From Candidatus Heimdallarchaeota archaeon (GTDB lineage Archaea; Asgardarchaeota; Njordarchaeia; Njordarchaeales; JAMOTR01), in assembly GCA_027068385.1 (NCBI GenBank), contig JAMOTR010000011.1, forward strand, positions 1-11,080: DNA of 11,080 nt, in the 5' to 3' direction. Shown piece by piece: positions 1-6,481 of this stretch. Under the pieces are notes generated by a model. It made no database searches and had not been told where the DNA came from. It saw only the letters and a program-made list of their open reading frames with translations. Numbering within the stretch: the first letter of the stretch is position 1; every line of letters begins with the position of its first letter. The position numbers were made by a program, and so were the translations under genes.

Positions 1-325
1 CAATCCTAGAGTGATCCTTTAGTACGTATACTCTCGCGTAGTTTTCTATCGAGTCTATGCTTACGGAATAGTACCGCCCTAAGTCGCGCACGACGACGAT
101 CCCGCGGTTCGGAGAGCCCCTTATTAGATACACGTAAGCGTTCTTCTTAGGAGACTCGGGATAAGCGTGGGTATCGCTATAATCATAAGAGGCGACCTCG
201 ATCCTTTCGTGACCCGCAGCGTCAGTGCCGAAGATCCGGTCGAAATAAGTAAGACCTACGTCTAGGGCGGATTCGTGATCGTCGGTGATAGAAAAAGGGT
301 CTAAGGCGTAAATAAAACGCCGCAT
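1..325 (-). CDS. Unrecognised protein, N-terminal 108 residues (runs off left edge)
   Basis: This is a partial gene read leftwards and open through all 108 visible codons to the window edge. Its ATG (323-325) directly follows the TGA of the topoisomerase gene (326-328), and the preceding in-frame codon is that TGA, so no earlier start is possible. Upstream the sequence is purine-rich (AGGAAG at 335-340), a weak Shine-Dalgarno candidate, so translation is probably coupled to the topoisomerase gene. The product begins MRRFIYALDPFSITDDHESA and is soluble-looking, with no signal peptide or membrane segment. It is rich in Asp, Tyr and Ser and has beta-strand-like stretches (AYVYLIRG, GIVVVRDLGRYYSVSI). 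I do not recognise a family. Strict adjacency suggests co-expression with the topoisomerase but does not show a shared function. Confidence 0.75.
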   Translation of the reverse strand, partial: MRRFIYALDPFSITDDHESALDVGLTYFDRIFGTDAAGHERIEVASYDYSDTHAYPESPKKNAYVYLIRGSPNRGIVVVRDLGRYYSVSIDSIENYARVYVLKDHSRI

Positions 326-2173
326 TCATTTTCTCTTCCTTCTCCCTCTTCTCCTTTTGCTTTTAGACTTCTTATTCGTAACTTGTTTAACCACTAAACT
401 CGCGAGCTTCGCGGAGGCCTGATGTATGTTCTTCTCCATCTTCGAGTACGTGTCTAAGAACCTACTCACGTTCTCCTTCACGGCCTCCTCCTTCGAAAGT
501 TCGCCTCTCTCTACAAGCTTAAAGCGCTCCTCCATGTACGCCCTTATATCTGGCTTCACCATCTCCGGATCGAGCTCCATGAGTATCTTATACAGTTCGA
601 GTCCCGTCTCCGTAGGTATTAGATACTTTCCTTGACGCTTCACGTATCCGCGCTCTATGATCTTCGCTATATGATCGGCGAACGTAGCGTCCGTTCCTAC
701 CCCGTGCTTATCCATAAGCTTCACGAGCTCGGCTTCCGTGATGGGAGGCTTAATCTTCGGGGGCAGCTTTCTTATCGTATACCTCTTTACCTTCACCTCC
801 TTCGGAGGCTCCTCGATCTTAGCGTCTTCCACTTTTACGTACGGATACACCTCGAGCCGTCCCGGACTCTTTACGTTCGTTCTACTCGTTACGAACTTAT
901 GCTTCCCATCAGTATACTCCAACGTCACCTCCTCGATCTTCGCGGGAGGTCCGAAATTAGCTAAGAAGTGTCTTAGGATTAGCTCATATACCTTCCTCTT
1001 ATGCGCGTTCGGAATCTTAGCGGGATGTACTACCTTAACGGGATGTATAGGCGGATGAGCTTTGTCGTCGCGCTTTCCGCTCCTCGGGTTTCCGGGCTTC
1101 CGTGAGGGCTTTAGTAACCTATAAGCCTCGAACGCCCTGGGTCTAGCGTCCTTTAGGGAGTCCTCGTTCCGCTTATCAGTCTCCGTCCTAGGATATGAGA
1201 TATACCCCTCGAGGTATAATTTCTCGGCCGTATCTAACGTCTTCTTCGCGGATAACCCTAGGAATCTAGCGGAGAGCTCAGCGAGCCTCGGGGTATTAAG
1301 CGGCAGCGGTTGCAGCTTTATCTTCTTCTTCCTCTTTACCTCAACGAGCTTTAGGGTCTTCGGTAGGGTCTTCGCGTACCTCTCCGCTTCCTCCTTGTTC
1401 TCCCGCTTTTTCCCTTGAAGAGTAAGTTCTCCTATGTCCGTCACGGCTACGATCACGTACTCCTCCTTAGCCTCTTTAAGGCTCTTTAGATGCTCTAAGT
1501 AACGCTCTACGACGAAACCTAGAGTGGGGGTCTGCACCGGTCCTAAAGAGAGAACTACGTCGTATCTCCCTAACCTCCTTTGTACGCTCGCGCTGAGAAG
1601 GCGTGTGAGCGAAGCTCCTACGCGTAAGTCGCTCTCTTGCCTCGCCTCAGAGGCGTTTACTAAGTTCATGTTTAGCGTCTTTAGGTTCTCCTCCTTGAAG
1701 GCCTCGCGTAGTTCATCGGCGTTCATCGAGCTAAACCTAGCGCGCTTTACGACGATCTTCGGGTTCACGCTCTTAGCTATCTTCACAATCTGCCGTCCTA
1801 TGTTTTCGCCCTCACGATCGTAATCGGTCGCTATAATGAGCCTAGATGCGTTCTTAGCGAGCTTCTTTATCGTACGTATGATTCCCTCGGAACCAGGACG
1901 CGTGATCTTGATCACTTTAGCCTTCACCAATAAATCCTTAGGATTACTCTTAACCCGGCTCATCTTGCGGACCCTTTCCTCGAACTCCGTATCAAAGATG
2001 TGTCCGGCCGCGCTAGTAACGTAAGCGATCCTGCCTGAGGGAGTACGAATCGCGTATACCGGTATAGGCTTCTTCTGCACAACGTTAATACGCCTTCCTC
2101 CCAAAGCGACCGCTATCGCCTTAGCCTGGGACGGCTTCTCCGCTACAATTAGGTCATAGTCCTTCTTCGGCAT
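326..2173 (-). CDS. topA: Type IA DNA topoisomerase (archaeal Topo I/III type), no zinc fingers
   Basis: The enzyme relaxes or decatenates DNA by cutting one strand through a covalent 5'-phosphotyrosine link and passing the other strand. The Toprim domain is at the N-terminus, with AEKPSQAKAIA (about 11-21) supplying the catalytic Glu and DYDREGE (D117, D119, E121) the Mg-binding acids. SLGPVQTPTL (209-218) and the active-site segment EGYISYPRTETD follow, with Y327 as the expected nucleophile. KAHPPIHP (371-378) and GVGTDAT (491-497) are further family motifs. The protein is 615 residues and I find no cysteine in it, so the C-terminal zinc fingers common in this family are absent. Instead it ends in a very basic tail (601-615). 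The ATG at 2173 has a TATA-like box 18-25 nt upstream and no Shine-Dalgarno, so it is probably leaderless. The family is certain; Topo I versus Topo III naming is a matter of convention. Confidence 0.96.
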   Translation of the reverse strand: MPKKDYDLIVAEKPSQAKAIAVALGGRRINVVQKKPIPVYAIRTPSGRIAYVTSAAGHIFDTEFEERVRKMSRVKSNPKDLLVKAKVIKITRPGSEGIIRTIKKLAKNASRLIIATDYDREGENIGRQIVKIAKSVNPKIVVKRARFSSMNADELREAFKEENLKTLNMNLVNASEARQESDLRVGASLTRLLSASVQRRLGRYDVVLSLGPVQTPTLGFVVERYLEHLKSLKEAKEEYVIVAVTDIGELTLQGKKRENKEEAERYAKTLPKTLKLVEVKRKKKIKLQPLPLNTPRLAELSARFLGLSAKKTLDTAEKLYLEGYISYPRTETDKRNEDSLKDARPRAFEAYRLLKPSRKPGNPRSGKRDDKAHPPIHPVKVVHPAKIPNAHKRKVYELILRHFLANFGPPAKIEEVTLEYTDGKHKFVTSRTNVKSPGRLEVYPYVKVEDAKIEEPPKEVKVKRYTIRKLPPKIKPPITEAELVKLMDKHGVGTDATFADHIAKIIERGYVKRQGKYLIPTETGLELYKILMELDPEMVKPDIRAYMEERFKLVERGELSKEEAVKENVSRFLDTYSKMEKNIHQASAKLASLVVKQVTNKKSKSKRRRGRRKRK

Positions 2174-2190
2174 ACGGGAGAGTAAATCGA

Positions 2191-2198
2191 TATATTTT
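2191..2198 (-). promoter_or_regulatory. TATA-like box of the topoisomerase gene
   Basis: On the minus strand this reads AAAATATA, lying 18-25 nt upstream of the ATG at 2173. This is the position expected for an archaeal TATA box when transcription starts at or next to the start codon. No Shine-Dalgarno sequence lies between it and the ATG. Assignment is by sequence and spacing only. Confidence 0.55.
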
Positions 2199-2226
2199 GA
2201 ACGTGATACTCGTCGAATAAAGCCGA

Positions 2227-2233
2227 TTTATAT
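2227..2233 (+). promoter_or_regulatory. TATA-like box of the Sec61-beta gene
   Basis: The sequence TTTATAT lies 19-25 nt upstream of the ATG at 2252, the same spacing as at other unit starts here. The alternative ATG at 2243 would be only 10-16 nt away, too close for a start on the transcript. The box therefore favours 2252 as the real start. Confidence 0.55.
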
Positions 2234-2251
2234 CGGAAAGCGATGTCTAGT

Positions 2252-2428
2252 ATGGCGACGAAGAAGAAGAAAAAGAAGGGGAAGAAAGCCGCTCCGATGC
2301 CCGCTATGTCCGCGGGATTAATACGTTTCTACGACGAGGACCTTCCGGGCCCGAAGATTGGACCGATAGCCGTTTTAATAGCGGCTTCGTCACTCATAGC
2401 GATAGTGATCCTCGCTCACCTTCTCTGA
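2252..2428 (+). CDS. Preprotein translocase subunit Sec61-beta (archaeal SecG)
   Basis: This is the small tail-anchored subunit of the archaeal SecYE-beta protein-conducting channel in the cytoplasmic membrane. The 58-residue product has a lysine-rich cytosolic N-terminus (residues 4-12), the family segment AGLIRFYDED followed by PGPKIGP (about 21-38), and one C-terminal hydrophobic helix (about 38-57) ending the protein. Length and order match archaeal Sec61-beta. An ATG three codons upstream (2243) is possible, but the TATA-like box at 2227-2233 fits a leaderless start at 2252 better. The gene stands alone on the plus strand, diverging from the topoisomerase gene and converging on sufB with only 5 bp between the stop codons. 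A short T-run (2431-2435) follows the stop and may end its transcript. Confidence 0.93.
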   Translation: MATKKKKKKGKKAAPMPAMSAGLIRFYDEDLPGPKIGPIAVLIAASSLIAIVILAHLL

Positions 2429-2435
2429 TGTTTTT
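2429..2435 (+). terminator. Possible T-run terminator of the Sec61-beta gene
   Basis: The bases after the Sec61-beta stop read TGTTTTT. Archaeal termination commonly uses short T-runs without a hairpin. This run is only five T long and overlaps the sufB stop codon on the other strand, so the call is weak. Confidence 0.3.
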
Positions 2436-3690
2436 AGTATTTACCTTTAAGAGCGGCTTCTATCGCTCCTTTTATTCCTAGAGCTATGTCTAGAGGTAAC
2501 CCTTCTGTAGCCGGCTCTAGGTATCCGCGGATCACTAACGCCACGGCCTCGTCCTCCGTGAGACCCGAAGAAGCTAGATAGAACAGCACGTCCTCGCTTA
2601 TTTTACCGACGGAGGCCTCGTGTGTAAGCGTCACGTCGTTCTCCTCTGTGTGTAACGCGGGCGTCGTGATGCTTACGACGTCTTCGGATAAGAGAAGAGC
2701 GTCGCACACCATGTGCCCCGTACTCTTTCTAGCCCCCTTCTTTGCCTCGATAGTACCGATAAATTCCTCTTTAGCGCCATCGACGAGGACGCTGCGGTTG
2801 ATTATGAGGCCCGATGCTCCGGGTCCTGAGAGTACTATTTTAGGCGTGCTCTTAGCATATACCCCACGATAAAGAGCATACGTAGAAGATGACACCTTTG
2901 AGAGCGCGTGCGCCTCGATTATAGGTCCCGCTATGTAGCGTACTCCACGCATAAACACGGAGGTCATGTCGAGCTGACCGTTTTCTTCTACGATCGCACC
3001 TTTAATGGGCCTATGGTCTACTTTCGCGGCCCGAGACACGAGAGATACCGTTTTTACCACAGCGTTCTTACCCACGAACGTCTCAAGCGCTCCGAGGTGT
3101 AGCGCATACTTAATCTCTATGTTTCCGATGCACCCCTCGATATAGTTAATCTGAGAACCGGGGGCGGCTACGATTACGCTATGCTCCGTCTGACTCACGA
3201 AGCTCCTGGTGATCGTGAACAAGGCGTGCACGGGGAAGGGAATTTTCTTATTAGCCGGCACGTATACGAACGTTCCGCCGCTCCGTAAGGCTACATGAAG
3301 AGCTTTTAGCGGATCAGTAAAGTAGTCCTCGCGTGTGGTGAATAGCTTCCCCTTGAGCCGGTCGAACGTCCTCACCGCTTCATCCGTGGACCCCACGAAC
3401 ACCCCGCTCTTCTTTAGCCGATCCTTTATGGCCTTGTATACCATCTGATAATTCTCTATTACTATGTATCCGCCCAGGTCCTCTAACTCGAACATCGGTG
3501 GATGATAACGTATCTCCTTGATCCCCTCGAGCTCCCGAGGCGGTAGAACGTTCTCCGCGACTTCCTCCGGAATCCCTTTTTCTTTTACGATCTCGAACGC
3601 CTTTTCACGCAATCTTACTATCCGATCGGGATCGCCACGCTTCCTAGACCGATCGCGTATATCGCTTAGGGAGAACGGAAGCGAACCCAT
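2434..3690 (-). CDS. sufB: Fe-S cluster assembly scaffold SufB (SufB/SufD family)
   Basis: SufB forms a complex with the ATPase SufC on which Fe-S clusters are built in the cytosol. The 418-residue product has the family's conserved C-terminal core: YIEGC (C187 included), GTIEAKKGARKSTGHMVCDA (312-331), then LTHEASVGKISEDVLFYLAS (355-374) and a GY segment near 389. H357 and E358 align by eye with the His433/Glu434 pair of E. coli SufB. The position of the bacterial catalytic Cys405 appears to be T348. The only cysteines are C187 and C329. The ATG at 3690 lies inside the 3' end of sufC (47-bp overlap) and is supported by a full Shine-Dalgarno, GAGGAGGTG at 3698-3706, spaced 7 nt. No sufD or cysteine desulfurase gene is in the window, so this single protein probably fills the role of both SufB and SufD with SufC. 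Confidence 0.95.
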   Translation of the reverse strand: MGSLPFSLSDIRDRSRKRGDPDRIVRLREKAFEIVKEKGIPEEVAENVLPPRELEGIKEIRYHPPMFELEDLGGYIVIENYQMVYKAIKDRLKKSGVFVGSTDEAVRTFDRLKGKLFTTREDYFTDPLKALHVALRSGGTFVYVPANKKIPFPVHALFTITRSFVSQTEHSVIVAAPGSQINYIEGCIGNIEIKYALHLGALETFVGKNAVVKTVSLVSRAAKVDHRPIKGAIVEENGQLDMTSVFMRGVRYIAGPIIEAHALSKVSSSTYALYRGVYAKSTPKIVLSGPGASGLIINRSVLVDGAKEEFIGTIEAKKGARKSTGHMVCDALLLSEDVVSITTPALHTEENDVTLTHEASVGKISEDVLFYLASSGLTEDEAVALVIRGYLEPATEGLPLDIALGIKGAIEAALKGKY

Positions 3691-4363
3691 ATTCTAACAC
3701 CTCCTCAGCTAACGTTCTATCCCCTTCCTTGATGAACTTTCCGTCGTACATCACGTATACGCGGTTCGGTTCTACACAACGGAGTATTCTTACGTAATGG
3801 GACACGATTATGAGGCCGCTCCCTAGAGAGTGTAGCTTGCGTATTCCGTTACATATGATGTTCATGTTATCCGGATCGACGCCGCTGTCGGGCTCGTCCA
3901 ATAAAGCGTACTTCGGCCTCTGTATTAGGAGCCTAGCGAGTTCGAACCTCTTCTTCTCTCCGCCGGAGAACCCCCTGTTCACGTGGCGCTTTAATAGATA
4001 ATCTATTTTCATGATCCTTACGGCTTCCTCTACGTCCTCCTTAGACCTCCCGAACTTCTCAGCGATTTTCTTTAAGAGCGTAGAGGCCTTTACGTCTACC
4101 TCTACAGGGTTCTGAAAAGCGATTCCTAGACCCATCTGAGCGCGCTTCCACGTCGGTTCTTTCGTGACGTTCTTCCCGTCTAAGTATATAACCCCTAATA
4201 CCTCTAGCCTAGGTTTACCCATAAGGCCCATAAGTAAGGTACTTTTCCCCGAACCGTTCGGGCCTATAATAAACGCGACTTCACCGGGCTCTAGAGTAAA
4301 AGAGACGCCTTTAACGATTTCTCTATCTTCGACCCTTATCTTAAGATTCTCAACGCTTAGCAT
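3644..4363 (-). CDS. sufC: Fe-S assembly ATPase SufC
   Basis: This is a cytosolic ABC-type ATPase that drives the SufB scaffold rather than transport. The 239-residue product shows Walker A GPNGSGKST (34-42), Q-loop Q84, the ABC signature FSGGEKKRFELARLL (132-146), Walker B with the D-loop (ALLDEPDSGVD, 153-163) and switch H189. FSGGEKKR, the DEPDSGVD D-loop and the short N-terminus MLSVENLKI are typical of SufC. The ATG at 4363 is preferred over the in-frame GTG at 4369 because a TATA-like box lies 21-26 nt upstream of it. sufC is first in its unit and its end overlaps the sufB start, matching the tight SufC-SufB partnership. Confidence 0.95.
   Translation of the reverse strand: MLSVENLKIRVEDREIVKGVSFTLEPGEVAFIIGPNGSGKSTLLMGLMGKPRLEVLGVIYLDGKNVTKEPTWKRAQMGLGIAFQNPVEVDVKASTLLKKIAEKFGRSKEDVEEAVRIMKIDYLLKRHVNRGFSGGEKKRFELARLLIQRPKYALLDEPDSGVDPDNMNIICNGIRKLHSLGSGLIIVSHYVRILRCVEPNRVYVMYDGKFIKEGDRTLAEEVLEYGFASVLPKRYTRSV
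3698..3706 (-). promoter_or_regulatory. Strong Shine-Dalgarno of sufB inside sufC
   Basis: The minus strand reads GAGGAGGTG, ending 7 nt before the sufB ATG at 3690. It fixes the sufB start even though this places 47 bp of sufB within the sufC frame. Confidence 0.75.
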
Positions 4364-4383
4364 CCACACCTAAAATCAGAAAG

Positions 4384-4389
4384 ATATAA
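4384..4389 (-). promoter_or_regulatory. TATA-like box of the sufCB operon
   Basis: The minus strand reads TTATAT within GTTATATCTT, 21-26 nt upstream of the sufC ATG at 4363. The spacing fits leaderless transcription and argues for the ATG over the GTG two codons earlier. The 96-bp gap 4364-4459 otherwise shows no gene. Confidence 0.55.
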
Positions 4390-4459
4390 CGTTATTTGAG
4401 CGAATCTCTTACGTTATCGCGAGCGGATAGATAATTTTCACTTGATCGTCGCTTCTTGT

Positions 4460-5149
4460 TTAAAAATACCGTACGAGCAAAATCGCGAGCGCTATCGGTA
4501 TATTATCTAGCTCTCCAGGAACTATCGCTTCCACTAATGCCGCGGCTAAGCTCATGAGGAATATCTCCTTAAGCGGAATCATGCTCGAGGTGAATCCAGT
4601 AACGTATAGGTAATAACCGTAAAGCCGACCCCCTAAAGTGCCGAAAATGATAAACGCGATGAAGCCCGCGAGGCTTCTAGAGGATCCCATAATCTTCCGA
4701 GACTTAATAGGCTTCCGATACCCGAGTATCGCGGCCATACCATCGCCCAATCCCATGATACCTATCGCCACGCCCGATAACGGATGATGCCGGAAGAACC
4801 GGACGAATATGGCCTGGGCTAGCGGATAAGTTACCGGCCCAAAGGCTAGCTCCGTACGCGAACCGTAACGCTTTAGCCCCTCTTCAAAAGTCTCTAATTT
4901 TATTACCCCGAGGGCGTCTAGTAACGATATCGTAGCGTATAGCAAGAGACCGAAGGTAGCTATCTCCCTTCCCGTGGGGTCCTTAACGAGAGGCCGAAAT
5001 AATATCCGCGTAGAAACGGCTACATGAATGAACTTCCTAGCGTACATCGGGTCGATGCGCTCTTTTATCTTAGCCGCTAACGCTACGATCGCGTATATGT
5101 AGAAGAAGACTATGAAGAGCAAAATCGTGTTCCGTAAGAGCGGGTTCAT
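4460..5149 (-). CDS. CTP-dependent polyprenol/dolichol kinase-like membrane protein (SEC59/DGK1/phytol kinase family)
   Basis: Members of this family phosphorylate isoprenoid alcohols or diacylglycerol with CTP; in archaea the likely substrate is dolichol, the lipid carrier of N-glycosylation, but that is inferred. The 229-residue product is mostly hydrophobic helices, including one at about 8-26. Conserved family elements are visible: ARKFIH (37-42), GLGDGMAAILG (133-143) holding the Asp of the nucleotide-binding region, KIMGSSRSLAG (152-162) and the C-terminal EAIVPGELDNIPIAL (207-221). The ATG at 5149 is 7 bp after the stop of the preceding unknown gene, so the two are very likely co-transcribed. 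The nearest Shine-Dalgarno-like AGGT is 17 nt upstream, too far to be convincing. A bacterial CdsA-type cytidylyltransferase is the main alternative, but the motifs fit the kinase family better. Confidence 0.85.
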   Translation of the reverse strand: MNPLLRNTILLFIVFFYIYAIVALAAKIKERIDPMYARKFIHVAVSTRILFRPLVKDPTGREIATFGLLLYATISLLDALGVIKLETFEEGLKRYGSRTELAFGPVTYPLAQAIFVRFFRHHPLSGVAIGIMGLGDGMAAILGYRKPIKSRKIMGSSRSLAGFIAFIIFGTLGGRLYGYYLYVTGFTSSMIPLKEIFLMSLAAALVEAIVPGELDNIPIALAILLVRYF

Positions 5150-5156
5150 GAAAAAA

Positions 5157-5630
5157 TCAACTGATTACCTCTAATTCAGCATCGTCGGGAAGCTTGTATA
5201 GCTGATCGAGGATATACCCTAGGTCCTCTAAGAATTTATCGAGCCGCTTTATCGCGGCGATGGTGCCGAAGGCCACCTCTTTATCCTCTACGTCGCCGGA
5301 GAGCATTAAGGTGGTAGCGAGTATCGCGATAGGGTACTTCATGAGCTTATCGATCATCTGAGCGGGCATCTTTAGGGTCATAGCTACGGCGCTCACGAGG
5401 AACGTGCGCATATCTACGGCATCGGTAGCCACGTCGTCGAGAGCCTCTACGATGCTCGACACTTTCATCCCGCTCTTTATGGGCCGAATGCTCTTGAAGT
5501 AGTCCTTCAAGCTATTCACTATAACGTCGGAGTAAGGGGCTTGAAGCGTAATCATATCAGGAAGGTTTAGAATCCTAGGATCCGCGTTTACGGTACTCCC
5601 ATCCGGGAGCTTGAAGTACGCCTCGGGCAT
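5157..5630 (-). CDS. Unrecognised 157-residue protein, first gene of the polyprenol-kinase unit
   Basis: I do not recognise a family. The product starts MPEAYFKLPDGSTVNADPRI and is predicted soluble. The first 55 residues look mixed, with Pro and beta-type stretches, and include PDMITLQAPYSDVIVN. The rest looks helical, with amphipathic segments rich in Ala, Leu and Met (about 56-110) and a final charged helix (about 116-147). There are no cysteines, no nucleotide-binding loop and no signal peptide. The reading frame extends to a TTG at 5651, but the ATG at 5630 is preferred because an AT-rich box lies 20-29 nt upstream. It is 7 bp from the downstream kinase gene, so co-expression is likely. 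A role linked to isoprenoid lipids or to its membrane partner is only an inference from position. Confidence 0.8.
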   Translation of the reverse strand: MPEAYFKLPDGSTVNADPRILNLPDMITLQAPYSDVIVNSLKDYFKSIRPIKSGMKVSSIVEALDDVATDAVDMRTFLVSAVAMTLKMPAQMIDKLMKYPIAILATTLMLSGDVEDKEVAFGTIAAIKRLDKFLEDLGYILDQLYKLPDDAELEVIS

Positions 5631-5649
5631 AAGTCGATCCAAAACGCTC

Positions 5650-5659
5650 AATTATTTTT
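5650..5659. promoter_or_regulatory. AT-rich box possibly shared by two divergent genes
   Basis: The sequence AATTATTTTT sits near the middle of the 43-bp gap between the unknown gene (ATG 5630, minus) and dtdA (ATG 5674, plus). It is 20-29 nt upstream of the first and 15-24 nt upstream of the second. No other AT-rich stretch of this kind is available for either gene, apart from the weaker TTATA at 5662-5666, which is too close to dtdA. Neither gene has a Shine-Dalgarno. Confidence 0.45.
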
Positions 5660-5673
5660 GCTTATACCGCTCC

Positions 5674-6450
5674 ATGAGGCTTAGTGGTCTCGTAACGTAT
5701 TGTTCTCTCGTCGATCAAGCCTCGGTAAACATAGCTAAATATTTAGGACTAGAGACGGAGCCCGGAAGGTACGAGAAACCATACGGTTTTCACGTGTGTA
5801 TAGAAGGAGAGTTCCTCTATTTACCGACCGTGAGGGAAAAGTACCCCATAATATTCTTAAGCCGTCACGAGTCCGCGAGCCGCTATCCCGCGCTCACCGT
5901 CCACGCCACTGGGAACTTCGGGGAAGCTCCTTACGGAGGGGAACCGAACAAGGTGTCGATATCCTTCCCGAAACTCGCGGGCACGTTATTAAAAGGCCTC
6001 TTCATTAGAGCGCCGGACGGTTATCACGTGAACTATGAGGTGACCCATCATGGGCCGCTAGTAGAGACGCCTCACGTATTCATAGAGATAGGCTCCTCTG
6101 AGAAGGAACGGAACGATAAAAACGCTATAGAGGCTGTGGGGGAGACCGTAGGTAAAGTGCTTGATACGCTAGAGGTGCTAGATTTAGTGTCGGCCGTAGG
6201 GGTCGGGGGCCCTCATTACGCTCCTACGTTCACGCGCATAACCCGCGAAGAAGACGTAGGCTTCGGTCACATTATACCGAAGCGGGCGATGAGGGGAGAT
6301 CCTAGAGTGGATCGGCTCGAGATGGCCATCGAACGTACGTATCCGTGTACGGAAATCGTCGTGCTTGATCGGAAGGGCATGAACGGTAAACGGAGACAAA
6401 CGTTTAGGGCTCGGTTAGAAAATAATAGGATTAAACGGGAGAGGCGCTAG
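5674..6450 (+). CDS. dtdA: D-aminoacyl-tRNA deacylase DtdA (archaeal/plant GEK1 type)
   Basis: This zinc-dependent enzyme hydrolyses D-amino acids mischarged on tRNA and so keeps D-residues out of proteins. The 258-residue product carries the family's run of motifs: SRHES (63-67), LTVHATGN (74-81), YGGEPNKVSISFP (87-99), YEVTHHGP (121-128), EIGSSE (138-143), GVGGPHYAPTF (176-186) and GHIIPK (198-203). The His residues in these segments (H65, H77, H125/H126, H181, H199) are candidate metal or catalytic ligands. The frame is open back to a TTG at 5611, which would overlap the divergent gene. The ATG at 5674 starts with MRLSGLVTYCSLVDQAS, matching the family's N-terminus, so it is chosen. The C-terminus is basic. 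The gene diverges from the unknown/kinase pair and is followed 31 bp later by a gene with its own promoter. Confidence 0.96.
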   Translation: MRLSGLVTYCSLVDQASVNIAKYLGLETEPGRYEKPYGFHVCIEGEFLYLPTVREKYPIIFLSRHESASRYPALTVHATGNFGEAPYGGEPNKVSISFPKLAGTLLKGLFIRAPDGYHVNYEVTHHGPLVETPHVFIEIGSSEKERNDKNAIEAVGETVGKVLDTLEVLDLVSAVGVGGPHYAPTFTRITREEDVGFGHIIPKRAMRGDPRVDRLEMAIERTYPCTEIVVLDRKGMNGKRRQTFRARLENNRIKRERR

Positions 6451-6455
6451 AGCCT

Positions 6456-6463
6456 TTTATTTA
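6456..6463 (+). promoter_or_regulatory. TATA-like box of the thioredoxin-fold gene
   Basis: The sequence TTTATTTA lies 19-26 nt upstream of the ATG at 6482, just after the dtdA stop. It indicates a separate transcript from dtdA and supports the ATG at 6482 over the in-frame TTG at 6470. The preceding T-rich CCTTTTATTTAT may also help end the dtdA transcript. Confidence 0.5.
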
Positions 6464-6481
6464 TCCTACTTGTGCTCCTCG

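Noticed and set aside
426..1823. Several plus-strand frames of 69-110 codons antisense to the topoisomerase gene
   Set aside because: All lie inside the topoisomerase coding frame with its motifs intact, and their translations are Ser/Leu-rich without domains.
4364..4459. Possible C/D box sRNA in the 96-bp gap upstream of sufC
   Set aside because: A GTGAAAA and a CTGA occur on the minus strand but there is no good RTGATGA box C or paired C'/D' set; chance matches are likely.
5611..5673. N-terminal extension of DtdA from a TTG
   Set aside because: The extra 21 residues overlap the divergent gene, do not resemble the family's N-terminus, and the ATG at 5674 begins with the expected sequence.
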